Shown: piece after piece, positions 50,990-60,049 of the stretch
Numbering within the stretch: position 1 is the stretch's first letter
How the letters are laid out: the number at the start of each line of letters is the position of its first letter
Source of the DNA: JBHHUI01 sp965248775
Lineage (GTDB): Bacteria; Chloroflexota; Anaerolineae; Anaerolineales; JBHHUI01
Reading direction: 5' to 3'
DNA: 64,000 bases
Assembly (NCBI GenBank): GCA_965248775.1
Contig: OZ252150.1
Span: 5,456,001-5,520,000 of the forward strand
Position numbers and translations under genes: made by a program
Notes under the pieces: model-generated
The model's input: the letters and a program-made list of their open reading frames with translations, nothing else
Told to the model about the DNA's origin: nothing
The model's database searches: none

Positions 50990-52252
50990 GTGTCAAAAGG
51001 ATTCGTTCCACCCAAATCACAACGCAAGGCAGAAACGACGGAGCGTCAGCGGGGATCTGAAGTTCCGTCACAATCGCAGAGGAGACCCAATATGATGAAA
51101 CCCGCTCCCCTTGTTGAAACATTCGCCCGTATTAAAGTTGTCGGCGTTGGTGGTGGAGGTTCCAACGCTGTCAATCGAATGATCCAAGACGGACTCTCTG
51201 GCGTAGAGTTCATCGCTGTCAATACAGACGCGCAGTCGCTCTTGCTCTCCAACGCGCCGCGTCGAGTGCGTATAGGCGACAAACTCACCCGTGGCCTCGG
51301 CGCCGGCGGCGACCCCGAGAAAGGAAAGAAGGCGGCTGAAGAATCGGCCGACGATCTTTACGAAGTGCTAAAAGGCTCCGACATGGTGTTCATCACTGCT
51401 GGCATGGGTGGTGGAACCGGTACCGGCGCCGCGCCGATCGTCGCGCAGGTCGCGCACGAAGTTGGCGCTCTGACAATCGGTGTTGTTACGCGTCCCTTTA
51501 CCTTTGAAGGTGCCAAACGAACACAGGGCGCCGAAACTGGAATCGGTGAATTGAAAGAAAAGGTCGATACACTTATTGTTATTCCGAATGATCGCCTGCT
51601 CCAGATTGTGGACAAACGAGCTTCTCTGAACGAGGCGCTGAGCGTCGCAGATGAAGTCTTGCGCCAGGGTGTGCAGGGTATTTCCGAACTCATCACAATA
51701 CCGGGTCTGATCAACCTGGACTTCGCCGATGTACGTGCAATCATGTCCGAGGGTGGCGCTGCGCTTATGGCCGTTGGTACTGCCACTGGGGAAGATCGCG
51801 CCCGGGTGGCAGCCGAAAATGCAATTACAAGCAATTTGCTCGATATTACTATCGATGGCGCGCGCGGCATCCTCTTCAATGTGACTGGCGGGCCGGATAT
51901 GAGCCTCTTCGAGGTCAATCAAGCAGCTGCCATCATTAAGGAGACTGCACATCAGGACGTGAATTTGATCTTCGGGGCTGTAATCGACCAAAATATGGGC
52001 GACGAAGTTCGCATCACCGTCATTGCAACCGGATTTGAGCGCCAGGGTGCGACCCGCCGTTCGATCCGCAGGAGTATGCGCGCGGCACAGAAAATGCAAG
52101 AACAGCCGCCATCCGGTCTCGAGTATGGCGAGCAGGTTCCGGTTGGGGTGGAAGCCAATCAGGCGCCAGCTCAAAAGGATAGTTTTACGGCGCGAGTCTT
52201 CAACACGGAAGATCTGGACATTCCCGCCTTCCTCCGAAGAGAGCGTCGTTAG
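50990..52252 (+). CDS. ftsZ: Cell division protein FtsZ
   Basis: 420 residues from GTG 50990. Tubulin-like GTPase that forms the Z ring. GGGGSNAVNRMI, GMGGGTGTGAAPIVA (tubulin signature), the synergy loop NLDFADVRAIMSEGG and the C-terminal peptide DLDIPAFLRR that binds FtsA. A second start is equally well marked: AGAGGAGA six bases before ATG 51092 (MMKPAPLVETFARI), which would remove a 34-residue basic leader and give the usual N-terminus. The stop TAG is shared with the first base of an IS1-like element. Confidence 0.96.
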   Translation: MSKGFVPPKSQRKAETTERQRGSEVPSQSQRRPNMMKPAPLVETFARIKVVGVGGGGSNAVNRMIQDGLSGVEFIAVNTDAQSLLLSNAPRRVRIGDKLTRGLGAGGDPEKGKKAAEESADDLYEVLKGSDMVFITAGMGGGTGTGAAPIVAQVAHEVGALTIGVVTRPFTFEGAKRTQGAETGIGELKEKVDTLIVIPNDRLLQIVDKRASLNEALSVADEVLRQGVQGISELITIPGLINLDFADVRAIMSEGGAALMAVGTATGEDRARVAAENAITSNLLDITIDGARGILFNVTGGPDMSLFEVNQAAAIIKETAHQDVNLIFGAVIDQNMGDEVRITVIATGFERQGATRRSIRRSMRAAQKMQEQPPSGLEYGEQVPVGVEANQAPAQKDSFTARVFNTEDLDIPAFLRRERR

Positions 52253-53535
52253 GTAGCACGTCCTCTAATCGTGTTCATGTGCACCATCGTTGCATGAGGC
52301 GCAAAGTCTCCCTGGAAGGCGGCCCGCGGCGCTTGGGCGGCGTCCAGCACGGGGGCGGCACTTTGAAATGCAATAGTTCAGCAATGCTCCAACAGTGGTC
52401 GGTCACACTGGCTGCGAGAGCCGGTGTACGTTGCACCCAACGATATCCGTGCGAGCCGACCGAGAGCCGCAACCGCAAGCTCTTATGATAGTCACAGAAA
52501 TTGTAGAAACAGCCGACGACAAACATGCCCGCGGCGAGGGTCTCGGCTTGTTGCGCCAGATGGCGAGTGCGGCGCGCGAGGCAGCTCAACCGTTGGCGGA
52601 ACGTGGCGTTCAGCCGCTCGATATAGGCAGTGTTGATCATGCCGCGGCCCTGGGTGGCATCGATGAGTTGTGTAATCATCTCACGTGCACCTTGCACGAT
52701 GCGGCGGTCGATAGTCAACTTGCCAGCCGCACGTTGTTTGACAACTTGTACAATGGCGATGTCAGGCCAGGACAGCAGCTGAGGTCGGCCGTGTGGACCG
52801 CGGCGTGGCAAGGGGGACCGGAAGGCTTTTCGAAACGCGTCCACATAGCTCGCCAGACCGTCCACCGCCAGCAGGAGCGGTCGCGCGAGAGCAACCGCAC
52901 GGATTTGCTCGGCCAGCGTGCGAATGAGCTCTTTGTCACGTTTGGCACTGATGACGCCACCCAGCCACAGCCTCGTAGGGACCATCATGGCCATGGCCAT
53001 CCAGAGCGTGCCGCGTTGCGTCTTGACTTTGATCTCATCCGCTTGTACTTGTTGCAAGTCCAACTGACTTTTCCCGACCACATGCGCATGGATGGCATGG
53101 CACCGTTCTCCCGCACGACGCCACCATCTCTGCACTGTACGCTCGTGCAATCCGAAAGCCGCCACGATCGCCTGGCGCGGGCAACCATCACGACCCTGTC
53201 GGGCGCGACAAGGGTAGGCCAGCAAGGTGATTACCAACATCACGATCTTAGGGTCAGTGCGCAAGCGATAGAAAAGCGTGCCTTTGGTCGCCGCGAAGGT
53301 CGTGTCGCACACCTCGCACTGGTAGCGTTTTTCCTGCTGACTATGGACGCTGATATTCCCTTCGCCAGTTTGACCTCTTGCCGCACAATCGATATTCGGG
53401 CAGAATGCTTCCGCCGGGTTCATTGGCCCCCTCCTGCATTGCATAAACCACAATTACAGGAGTTTGCTAGTGAACCCGCTTTTGTTCAAGCGCTAGCGCT
53501 CAATACCAGCGATCACGGTTAGAGGATGTCCTACC
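52252..53535 (-). mobile_element. IS1-like insertion sequence in the ftsZ stop codon
   Basis: 1284 bp. 22-bp terminal inverted repeats (left GGTAGCACGTCCTCTAATCG, right equivalent with three mismatches) and 8-bp target duplication CGTCGTTA at 52244-52251 and 53536-53543. The first G of the element completes the ftsZ TAG. Confidence 0.9.
52275..53423 (-). CDS. Zinc-ribbon DDE transposase, IS1-like
   Basis: 382 residues from ATG 53423 with GGAGGGGG upstream. N-terminal zinc ribbon (C8, C13, C36, C39 in CPNIDC and CEVC), helix-turn-helix AIVAAFGLHERTVQRWW, and RNase H-like core with QADEIKVK (Asp129), LLAVDGLASY (Asp188) and NTAYIERLNATFRQRL (Glu). Organisation, ends GGTAG and 8-bp duplication point to the IS1 superfamily, though it is longer than classical IS1. 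Confidence 0.82.
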   Translation of the reverse strand: MNPAEAFCPNIDCAARGQTGEGNISVHSQQEKRYQCEVCDTTFAATKGTLFYRLRTDPKIVMLVITLLAYPCRARQGRDGCPRQAIVAAFGLHERTVQRWWRRAGERCHAIHAHVVGKSQLDLQQVQADEIKVKTQRGTLWMAMAMMVPTRLWLGGVISAKRDKELIRTLAEQIRAVALARPLLLAVDGLASYVDAFRKAFRSPLPRRGPHGRPQLLSWPDIAIVQVVKQRAAGKLTIDRRIVQGAREMITQLIDATQGRGMINTAYIERLNATFRQRLSCLARRTRHLAQQAETLAAGMFVVGCFYNFCDYHKSLRLRLSVGSHGYRWVQRTPALAASVTDHCWSIAELLHFKVPPPCWTPPKRRGPPSRETLRLMQRWCT

Positions 53536-53674
53536 CGTCGTTAGATAGCAGATTTTTAGAGAAAGATGATTGTGGACTGTAGAAGTAATGGAGTAAACGC
53601 TTCAGAAGAGTTGCCGGTCTAGAGGAGACAAATCCCTGCCCGGCGTTTCAAACTCCAAGTTATTTCCCTCGCAT

Positions 53675-53728
53675 AGACCGGCCGCTACCGCGCGATAGGG
53701 CCTTCCGCGCAGCGGTCCGGTCTGTTTT
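53675..53728 (+). terminator. Terminator of the dcw operon
   Basis: AGACCGGCCGCT (53675-53686) pairs with AGCGGTCCGGTCT (53711-53723) followed by GTTTTT. Before the IS inserted it stood about 130 bases behind ftsZ. Confidence 0.8.
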
Positions 53729-53866
53729 TAATCCCCCTATCGTTCAACATGACAAAAATATTCAGCATATTATTGTGAACCGCAAGAAATAATTGAACAT
53801 AGGTTTAACTTGCCTATTCTTTAAGGTTATATAGCGAAAGCTTTAAGGTAATGAAGACGTAAATTA

Positions 53867-53895
53867 TTGCATGCAGAATACACTCGTGCTATACT
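53867..53895 (+). promoter_or_regulatory. Promoter of the nrdR-nrdJ operon
   Basis: TTGCAT (53867-53872), 17-base spacer, TATACT (53890-53895). Confidence 0.7.
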
Positions 53896-53915
53896 CCGAC
53901 GCTCTTCGCACCCAG

Positions 53916-53948
53916 ATGTTGGGGTTCGGTTAGAGGATAACCCCACAT
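53916..53948 (+). promoter_or_regulatory. Leader hairpin upstream of nrdR
   Basis: ATGT-T-GGGGTT (53916-53926) pairs with AACCCC-ACAT (53939-53948): ten base pairs with one bulged T. It lies about 57 bases before the nrdR start. Not followed by a T-run, so not a terminator. Confidence 0.45.
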
Positions 53949-54005
53949 GTGCCGAAAACATTCGTTCCACTGCTGGCTAACACTGCAACCTTAGGGGGGA
54001 ACCCA

Positions 54006-54455
54006 GTGCGCTGTCCATATTGCCAGGCTGAATCATCGCGCGTCATTGATACAGATCATGATTTCCGTGGTGGTGTTCGCCGTCGGCGAGAATGCCAGAA
54101 TTGTGGTGAACGTTTTTCCACCTACGAACGCGCCGTCCTCGCAACGCCCATGCTTATTAAGGGTGATGGCACCCGCGAAGAGTTCGATCGAGAAAAACTA
54201 ATCAATGGCATCCGCATCGCTTGTGCAAAGCGACCTGTTGCTGCCAGTGAAATAGAACGTCTTGCTGGTGAAGTTGAAGCTTCATTACGTGGACTTGGAA
54301 AAGCAGAAGTCGAGTCACGCGTTGTGGGTGAATATGCAATCGCCGGTTTGAAAGCAGTAGACCAAGTGGCATACATTAGGTATGCTATTGTTTATCTGGG
54401 TTTGGACGATCTGCAGGCGGTTCGTAACGAAATTGACCGCCTGCTTGAAGGCTAG
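54006..54455 (+). CDS. nrdR: Transcriptional repressor NrdR
   Basis: 149 residues from GTG 54006, which gives the canonical start VRCPYCQ after AGGGGGGA; the open frame reaches 53949 but those residues are not conserved. Zinc ribbon (CPYC ... CQNCGERFSTYE) and ATP-cone (residues about 50-140: RFSTYERAVL, LINGIRIACAKRPV, AYIRYAIVYL). Senses ATP/dATP and represses ribonucleotide reductase genes. Directly upstream of nrdJ, its likely target. Confidence 0.96.
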   Translation: MRCPYCQAESSRVIDTDHDFRGGVRRRRECQNCGERFSTYERAVLATPMLIKGDGTREEFDREKLINGIRIACAKRPVAASEIERLAGEVEASLRGLGKAEVESRVVGEYAIAGLKAVDQVAYIRYAIVYLGLDDLQAVRNEIDRLLEG

Positions 54456-54489
54456 GGATTTTTTTGGTTAGGGAAAGGGGAATGGTTTA

Positions 54490-57009
54490 ATGTTAAGAAC
54501 GCAGCCAGAGACAATCAGGAATGGAGATGTAAGTGCTCCTGAGATGCCTGCGCTGCCACCTGTCACCAAGTTGTCTGATAACTCACGTACCGTTTTGGAG
54601 AAGCGCTATTTGCGTCGTGGTGAAGATGGTAAGCCGGTTGAGACAATTGAGCAGATGTTTTGGCGTGTGGCTTCGAATGTGGCAGCTCCAGAAGCAGAGA
54701 GCGGCGGTGATCCAGATGCCGTTGCCCGCGATTTTTATGAGCTTTTATCGAATTTTGAGTTCCTCCCCAATTCACCGACATTTACTGGTGCCGGCACACC
54801 GCTTGGTCAATTGGCCGCGTGTTTCGTGTTACCAATCTCGGATGATATGGGGCGCGATGGGTCTGGTATTTTCCAAACCCTGCGAGATGCTGCTCTGATT
54901 CAGCAGACAGGTGGTGGGAATGGCTTCTCATTTTCTCGCCTCCGCCCAAAGGCCACCTTGGTCAAGTCCTCCGCCGGACAAGCCACTGGCCCAGTGGGAT
55001 TCTTGTGTGTATACGACAAAGCCTTTGGTGAGATCGCACAGGGTGGCACACGTCGTGGTGCGAATATGGCCGTGTTACGTATAGATCATCCCGATATTGA
55101 AGATTTTATTACGTGCAAGACTGACGAAAACGCAATCACCAATTTCAATATTTCGGTTGGAATCACCGACAGCTTCATGCAAGCTGTCGATCGCGATGAA
55201 ATGTGGGAGCTGCGTTTCCCGGATGTCAGTACAGACGAATATCACAACTTCGACGGGACGCTCGAACAAGCCGAAGAAGCCGGCGTTCCAATCAAAATCT
55301 ACAAGAGCGTTCGAGCGCGGGAGTTATTCGACAAGATCGTGGAGCACGCGCACCACAATGGTGAGCCTGGGGTGTTATTCCTCGATGCTGCCAATCGTGA
55401 AAATCCCGTTCCACAGCTTTATCAACTCGAAGCCACAAATCCATGCGGCGAGCAATGGCTTGGCCCCTATGAGAACTGCTGCCTTGGCTCTCTCAACCTC
55501 GGCCAACTTACTGGACCCAACGGGACAGTGGACTGGGAAAGGTTACGCCGTGCTACAATCCTTTCCACCCGCTTCCTCGACAATGTGGTGAGTGCAAATG
55601 CTTATGTGGCGGCGGTGCCGGAATTGGTGAAAGCCGCCCGGCGGGCACGCCGCATTGGGTTGGGTATTATGGGATTGGGCGATCTCATGTATCACGTCGG
55701 GGTACGCTATGGTTCAGAAGAAGCGCAGGAATTCTCGGCACAGGTCATGGAATTTGTGCGCTATCACTGTATGGTGACCAGCGTGAATCTGGCCCGTGAA
55801 CGGGGTTCTTTCACGGCAATTAAGGGGAGTGTATACGATCCGACCCACATGCGCTGGAATCCCCCCCAACCACTGGAAGCCTACAAACATGATTTCGGAC
55901 GGCCACCCGTGCGTTGGGAGCATGTTGTGGCCGGTATCCAGGAGTTCGGGCTGCGTAACGCTTGCCAGACCACTGTTGCACCCACAGGAACAATTGCCAC
56001 CGTCGCCGGTTGTGAAGCATATGGTTGTGAGCCTGTATTTGCACTGGCCTACATCCGGCATGTTAATGACAACGGCAACGACCTCAAACTGACCTACACG
56101 AGTCCGCTCTTCGAGCAGGCGCTTATCGAGGCCGGGCTGGACGAGACTCAGCGCAGGCGTATAGTGGAACAGGTGATGCTGAAAGGTTCCTGTCAGGACA
56201 TTGAGGAGATCCCCGAGTCTGTTCGCAATACCTTTGTCGTTTCGCAAGACATCTCAGCCGAAGAGCACGTCCGCATGCAGGCATCCATCCAAGCATTTGT
56301 GGACAATAGCCTGTCTAAGACTTGTAATTTCTCGGCGGAGGCCACCGAAGCGGATATTGCAGAGGCATATCTACTAGCCTGGGAATTGGGCTGTAAAGGG
56401 CTCACAGTTTACGTTACGGGTTCACGCCAAAAGGTTGTGTTAGAAACGCATGAAGTTGCCGAGAAGAAGAACGGCGCAAATCCCGAGCATGCGCCGAAGC
56501 TCTTCCAGGAAGACAAAAAGCCGCGTCCGATGCGATTGCCAGGCACCACGATGATGGTTGACACGCCCGCAGGAAAATCTTATGTGACTGTCAATGAAAA
56601 CGGCGGGAGCGAACCATTTGAGGTGTTCATCAGTACAGCCAAGGCCGGGAGCGAGACATTTGCGATCGGCGAAGCCATTGGGCGGCTTATTTCATTTGTG
56701 CTCCGCATGTCATCCCCGATTCCACCACGCGATCGGCTCCGTGAAGTTGTGCGCCAATTGCAGGGCATCGGCGGCGGGCGCTCTTTGGGCTTTGGTCCCA
56801 ATCGGGTGCGCTCGCTTCCTGATGGTGTCGCGCAAGCAATCCATGACTACATTGGCGATACAGAGATAATTGTGGCTGCCAACGACGAGTCTGACGTTCA
56901 AAAAGATCAGTTGCGCTTTGGTGATCTCTGCCCCGAATGTGGAGAGGCCGCGCTCATAAATGAAGAAGGCTGTCGCAAATGCTATGCCTGCGCTTTCTCG
57001 GAATGTTGA
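54490..57009 (+). CDS. nrdJ: Adenosylcobalamin-dependent ribonucleotide reductase (class II)
   Basis: 839 residues. Reduces ribonucleotides via a cobalamin radical, so works with or without oxygen. Conserved: FLPNSPTFTGAG, Cys111 in LAACFVLPISDD (redox pair), GQATGPVGFLCVYDKAF, NFNISVGITDSFM, NPCGEQWL (radical Cys and Glu), TVAPTGTIA, and a C-terminal zinc ribbon/redox tail CPECGEAALINEEGCRKCYAC. AAAGGGGAA precedes the ATG. It forms an operon with nrdR, 34 bases upstream. Confidence 0.96.
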   Translation: MLRTQPETIRNGDVSAPEMPALPPVTKLSDNSRTVLEKRYLRRGEDGKPVETIEQMFWRVASNVAAPEAESGGDPDAVARDFYELLSNFEFLPNSPTFTGAGTPLGQLAACFVLPISDDMGRDGSGIFQTLRDAALIQQTGGGNGFSFSRLRPKATLVKSSAGQATGPVGFLCVYDKAFGEIAQGGTRRGANMAVLRIDHPDIEDFITCKTDENAITNFNISVGITDSFMQAVDRDEMWELRFPDVSTDEYHNFDGTLEQAEEAGVPIKIYKSVRARELFDKIVEHAHHNGEPGVLFLDAANRENPVPQLYQLEATNPCGEQWLGPYENCCLGSLNLGQLTGPNGTVDWERLRRATILSTRFLDNVVSANAYVAAVPELVKAARRARRIGLGIMGLGDLMYHVGVRYGSEEAQEFSAQVMEFVRYHCMVTSVNLARERGSFTAIKGSVYDPTHMRWNPPQPLEAYKHDFGRPPVRWEHVVAGIQEFGLRNACQTTVAPTGTIATVAGCEAYGCEPVFALAYIRHVNDNGNDLKLTYTSPLFEQALIEAGLDETQRRRIVEQVMLKGSCQDIEEIPESVRNTFVVSQDISAEEHVRMQASIQAFVDNSLSKTCNFSAEATEADIAEAYLLAWELGCKGLTVYVTGSRQKVVLETHEVAEKKNGANPEHAPKLFQEDKKPRPMRLPGTTMMVDTPAGKSYVTVNENGGSEPFEVFISTAKAGSETFAIGEAIGRLISFVLRMSSPIPPRDRLREVVRQLQGIGGGRSLGFGPNRVRSLPDGVAQAIHDYIGDTEIIVAANDESDVQKDQLRFGDLCPECGEAALINEEGCRKCYACAFSEC

Positions 57010-57030
57010 AACTAAGTCGAATTTGATAGA

Positions 57031-57068
57031 AAAGCACACAGGCTGCCCATGGGCAGCCTGTGTGCTTT
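57031..57068 (+). terminator. 38-bp perfect palindrome after nrdJ (terminator)
   Basis: AAAGCACACAGGCTGCCC joined to its exact inverse through CATG at the centre. On RNA it folds into a stem of 17 bp with a minimal loop, ending in TTT only. Most likely ends the nrdJ transcript. Confidence 0.75.
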
Positions 57069-57095
57069 AGTGGAGTAATAGAGCGGGAAATCGCC

Positions 57096-57801
57096 ATGGA
57101 AAGAAATCTCAAATCAAGAATCATTCTCTTCGCTCTGACAGCCCTGCTCGTTGCCGCCCTGGCCTGCAACCTGCCTGGTAGCGCTCCGCCGGATGAAGAG
57201 CTGCCCGCTCCCGCTGTTGAGATAGAAACTGGCGAGGAACAACAATCGAGCGAGTCCATTGCAGCGTCGGAGAGCGAGCCAGATGTTGTCGAAGAGATCG
57301 AAGAAATTGTTTCCGAAGATCCGGAAGGTGTATTGCCGGCGGCAGTCTATTTTATAGGCACAGATAGCCAACTCTGGCGACTCGAGGTGGATGGGCTGAC
57401 CACTTCACCAGTCGCTGCAGATGTTATCGACTTTGATGTCTCGCCATACGACGGGCGGTTGGTGTATGTAAGCGGCAACGATCTGTATCGATTGGATACA
57501 CTCGACTCTGAACCGGTGTTGCTCCTGGATGGCCCGGATGTGCAAGATGATGTGAGCGGTAATTTTGAAGAATGGGTTATCAACGCGATCTCTTTCCCGC
57601 TTTGGTCGCCGGATGGCTCTCAGATCGCTTTTGGTTGGGGTGGAGCGCAGCTGATCTCCTCCAATGGGGGTGACCCCACCTTACTGCAGGCCAGCGATCC
57701 ACCACCTGATCTGGAATCGGGAGATCTGCCACTCGGGCCGATTCAGTTTTTCTTCCCGGAGGCCTGGTCGCCAGACGGTACAAAATTAATAATTGAATTT
57801 A
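57096..57801 (+). pseudogene. Lipoprotein with beta-propeller repeats, 5' part (split by IS)
   Basis: Signal peptide with lipobox ALAC (Cys24), an acidic Glu/Ser-rich stalk to about residue 80, then propeller blades with WSPDGSQIAF and WSPDGTKLIIEF. The frame runs into the IS. Joining base 57801 to 59134 (removing the IS and one TTA) restores the frame as IIEF-S-YFPEGGG. Together the parts give a lipoprotein of about 530 residues. Confidence 0.88.
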
Positions 57802-59130
57802 GGAATGAGAATTAAATAACTTGTGCAAATGGGAGAGCGCGGTAATTCCATTGGGGCAAGAAATCATCAAAGATAATGCGCATGTTGTCCCTGAAATCTG
57901 TGGCTACTTTACGACCGGTTTCGTAGACCTGGTCAATAACATGGACAAAAGCTTTCAGTCCGGTCTTGGTGCTGGTTTTTTCCATCAGTTCTTTGACGAG
58001 TTTGCGGCTGGTGAAGATCACGCCTTGGCAAGCGCGGGTAACATGCGGGAAGAAACGGTGTTCGCTGGGGTTGTATTTCGAGCAATAGGGTGGATAGTGA
58101 GCAATGCGAATTTCGACCCCGATTTCATCGGCCAGTGCTTGCAAGTCTTGCTTGAAGATGTAGTAGCGGGAACTGTTACTCCCGCCGCCATCGCAAAGCA
58201 CGAGAATAGAAGTGGCGTTGGGATAGTGGTAGTGGCCGTATGTGTACCACCAATGGCGAAAGCTATCGCAAGCGAATTCACTGGTATCATGACTGCCGCC
58301 TAGTTGGATGTAGCCGACATTGAGACGCAAGTCGTAGAGACTGTGAGGAATGCTGACCCCAGCAGCATAGCTGTTGAAATCATGGTCATAAGTTTGCAGT
58401 TCTTCCAGGGTGTACAAATGTCCGTCTCGGTAGAAATTGCCCAGATATTCCTTTTTCTTGCTGTCCATGCTGACAATGGGATTGCCCGCCGCTTCGAATT
58501 CGGTCTTGAGCCGCGTGATGTTCTCAAATTGCTCGTTGCGGTTTTCAATCTCGGCCTTCAAACCGAGTTTCTTTTGCGCTTTTCGGCGGCGATAGTTGTG
58601 CTTCTGCAGCAACTTGCGCACCACATATTTGCTGACCACGATGTCGTGCTCGGCCCGCAACGCCGCAACAATCTCGCCCGGGGTCAGGTTCGTCCAGCGC
58701 ACCCTCTCGTCCATCGGGTCACCGGCTGTGTGCTCGCGCAACACTGCCAGGAACTTCTCAGCAAGTTGCGCCCCCCATGTGACGTAGTACGGTTTGCGTC
58801 CGCCGCCTGGCTTCCGAATGCGCTGCTCCACTTCGCCCTTGGGCAAGCCACTGACTTCGCGGGCGCCTTTGCTCACCGTGTTGCGACTGCACCCCAACAC
58901 CCGCGCAATGTAACTCCGTCCGCCGTGTCCAAATCTCAAGGCTTCGAAACCAGCAAAGCGACGCCCATCTTTCTCGTTCAAGCTGTTGTAAAAGCGGCGC
59001 ATCATTTCTTCATGTTCGGGCGCATAGGGTTTCATCATGGCCTGCTGGCTAGTGTTCTGATGAAGCCAAGAGAATATCACTGCTTGCATCCGTTGTGAAC
59101 CAACTGCCCAAATTATTTAATTCTCGTTCC
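57802..59130 (-). mobile_element. ISAzo13-family insertion sequence, copy 2
   Basis: 1329 bp, same ends and TTA duplication (57799-57801, 59131-59133) as copy 1. Three differences noticed from copy 1, one of which changes the transposase ribosome site AGGAGG to AGCAGG. Inserted in the opposite orientation to the interrupted lipoprotein gene. Confidence 0.93.
57812..59038 (-). CDS. ISAzo13-family transposase, copy 2
   Basis: Protein identical to copy 1 from MMKPYAPEH onward, with all DDE residues. The base change upstream weakens the ribosome site that precedes ATG 59038/59035, and in the longer reading (from 59089) replaces Glu by Gln. Expression of this copy may be lower. Confidence 0.9.
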   Translation of the reverse strand: MMKPYAPEHEEMMRRFYNSLNEKDGRRFAGFEALRFGHGGRSYIARVLGCSRNTVSKGAREVSGLPKGEVEQRIRKPGGGRKPYYVTWGAQLAEKFLAVLREHTAGDPMDERVRWTNLTPGEIVAALRAEHDIVVSKYVVRKLLQKHNYRRRKAQKKLGLKAEIENRNEQFENITRLKTEFEAAGNPIVSMDSKKKEYLGNFYRDGHLYTLEELQTYDHDFNSYAAGVSIPHSLYDLRLNVGYIQLGGSHDTSEFACDSFRHWWYTYGHYHYPNATSILVLCDGGGSNSSRYYIFKQDLQALADEIGVEIRIAHYPPYCSKYNPSEHRFFPHVTRACQGVIFTSRKLVKELMEKTSTKTGLKAFVHVIDQVYETGRKVATDFRDNMRIIFDDFLPQWNYRALPFAQVI

Positions 59131-60023
59131 TTAGTTACTTCCCAGAGGGTGGCGGCATGTTCGTGCGAGAGATGTCCGATGGGGCGATGGGCGAAGTTGC
59201 GAATCCTCATGGGATTGTGTGTTGTAGCCCGTCATGGGGCGCGAGCAGCCGGTTTGTCTATTTCAGCAATGGTTCCGGCGAAGGCCCGATTCCTGCTGGT
59301 TTGTGGCAGTACGATTCCGTCACGGGCGAAACGTTTGAAATTGGAGGTCCAACACAATACTTTCGCGAACTGGCGAACCTGACTCAGTTTGCGTTTCTGC
59401 CGGCACCGCAATCAGTCCAACAACCTGAGTACATCTTGCATGAGATCACTGGCGCCGGCCCGCGCCAATTACGGGAAGATCAATACTTCGGAATAGATCC
59501 ACTCTGGGACCCAAATGGACTGGGTGTTCTCATCGTCGATCTTGCAACTGCCAACATCAACCAGATGGTGAATAATCGTCCTGGAGGCACTTTGCGCTGG
59601 CTACCTGCGGATGGCAGCGAGGCAGTGGAACTTGTGGCCATCGGAAACAATCCTAAGTGGGCAGTCTCGGGAGAAGCAAACATGCCACCGACTCCTGTCC
59701 CTGTGAGCGAGGCTGAAGCGGCTGCCGAAGGGAGCGACGCGCCTGCAATTCCCGGTCTCGTGATCGGGCCAGACGGCTGGCCGGTGGGTGGTGTGTCTGT
59801 CGATGCCGGCAGTAATGGTTCCATCAGCGGTTCAATCGCGTATCCTTCTGAGGGCATCCCGAAGATGAAGATCTATGCTGTGGGCTATAACGCAGCAGAG
59901 GAGTTCCGTTACTATTGGATCGGCACTGCGACCAATCAACAACAATACACTTTGGAAGTTGAATCTGGTATGTACTATGTCTATGCTTACGGAATTATCC
60001 TGTTGACAAACCAAGTCGACTAG
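59131..60023 (+). pseudogene. Lipoprotein with beta-propeller repeats, 3' part
   Basis: Continues the gene split at 57801: blades such as SPSWGASSRFVYFSNGSG, GLWQYDSVTGETFEIGG, IDPLWDPNGLGVLIVD and RWLPADGSEAVEL, a Pro/Ala/Glu linker, and a C-terminal domain of about 90 residues ending VYAYGIILLTNQVD. Cut off from the promoter and signal peptide by the IS. Confidence 0.85.
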
Positions 60024-60049
60024 CTTACAATTCGATCATAACAGGAGAG

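Larger units (their letters stand above)
53729..54005. other. nrdR leader and upstream region
   Basis: Non-coding. AT-rich up to about 53880, then the promoter and a leader of about 105 bases. A second possible promoter TTGAAC-16-TATTCT lies near 53793-53820. No cobalamin riboswitch core and no clear pair of NrdR boxes was seen. Confidence 0.5.

Noticed and set aside
52395..53522. Plus-strand open frame of 375 codons opposite the IS1-like transposase
   Set aside because: Antisense of a recognisable DDE transposase and lacks family features.
53729..54005. Cobalamin riboswitch or NrdR boxes upstream of nrdR-nrdJ
   Set aside because: No B12-box core or two spaced ACACwATATwTTGTGT-like sites could be found by eye; only the promoter and a short hairpin are supported.
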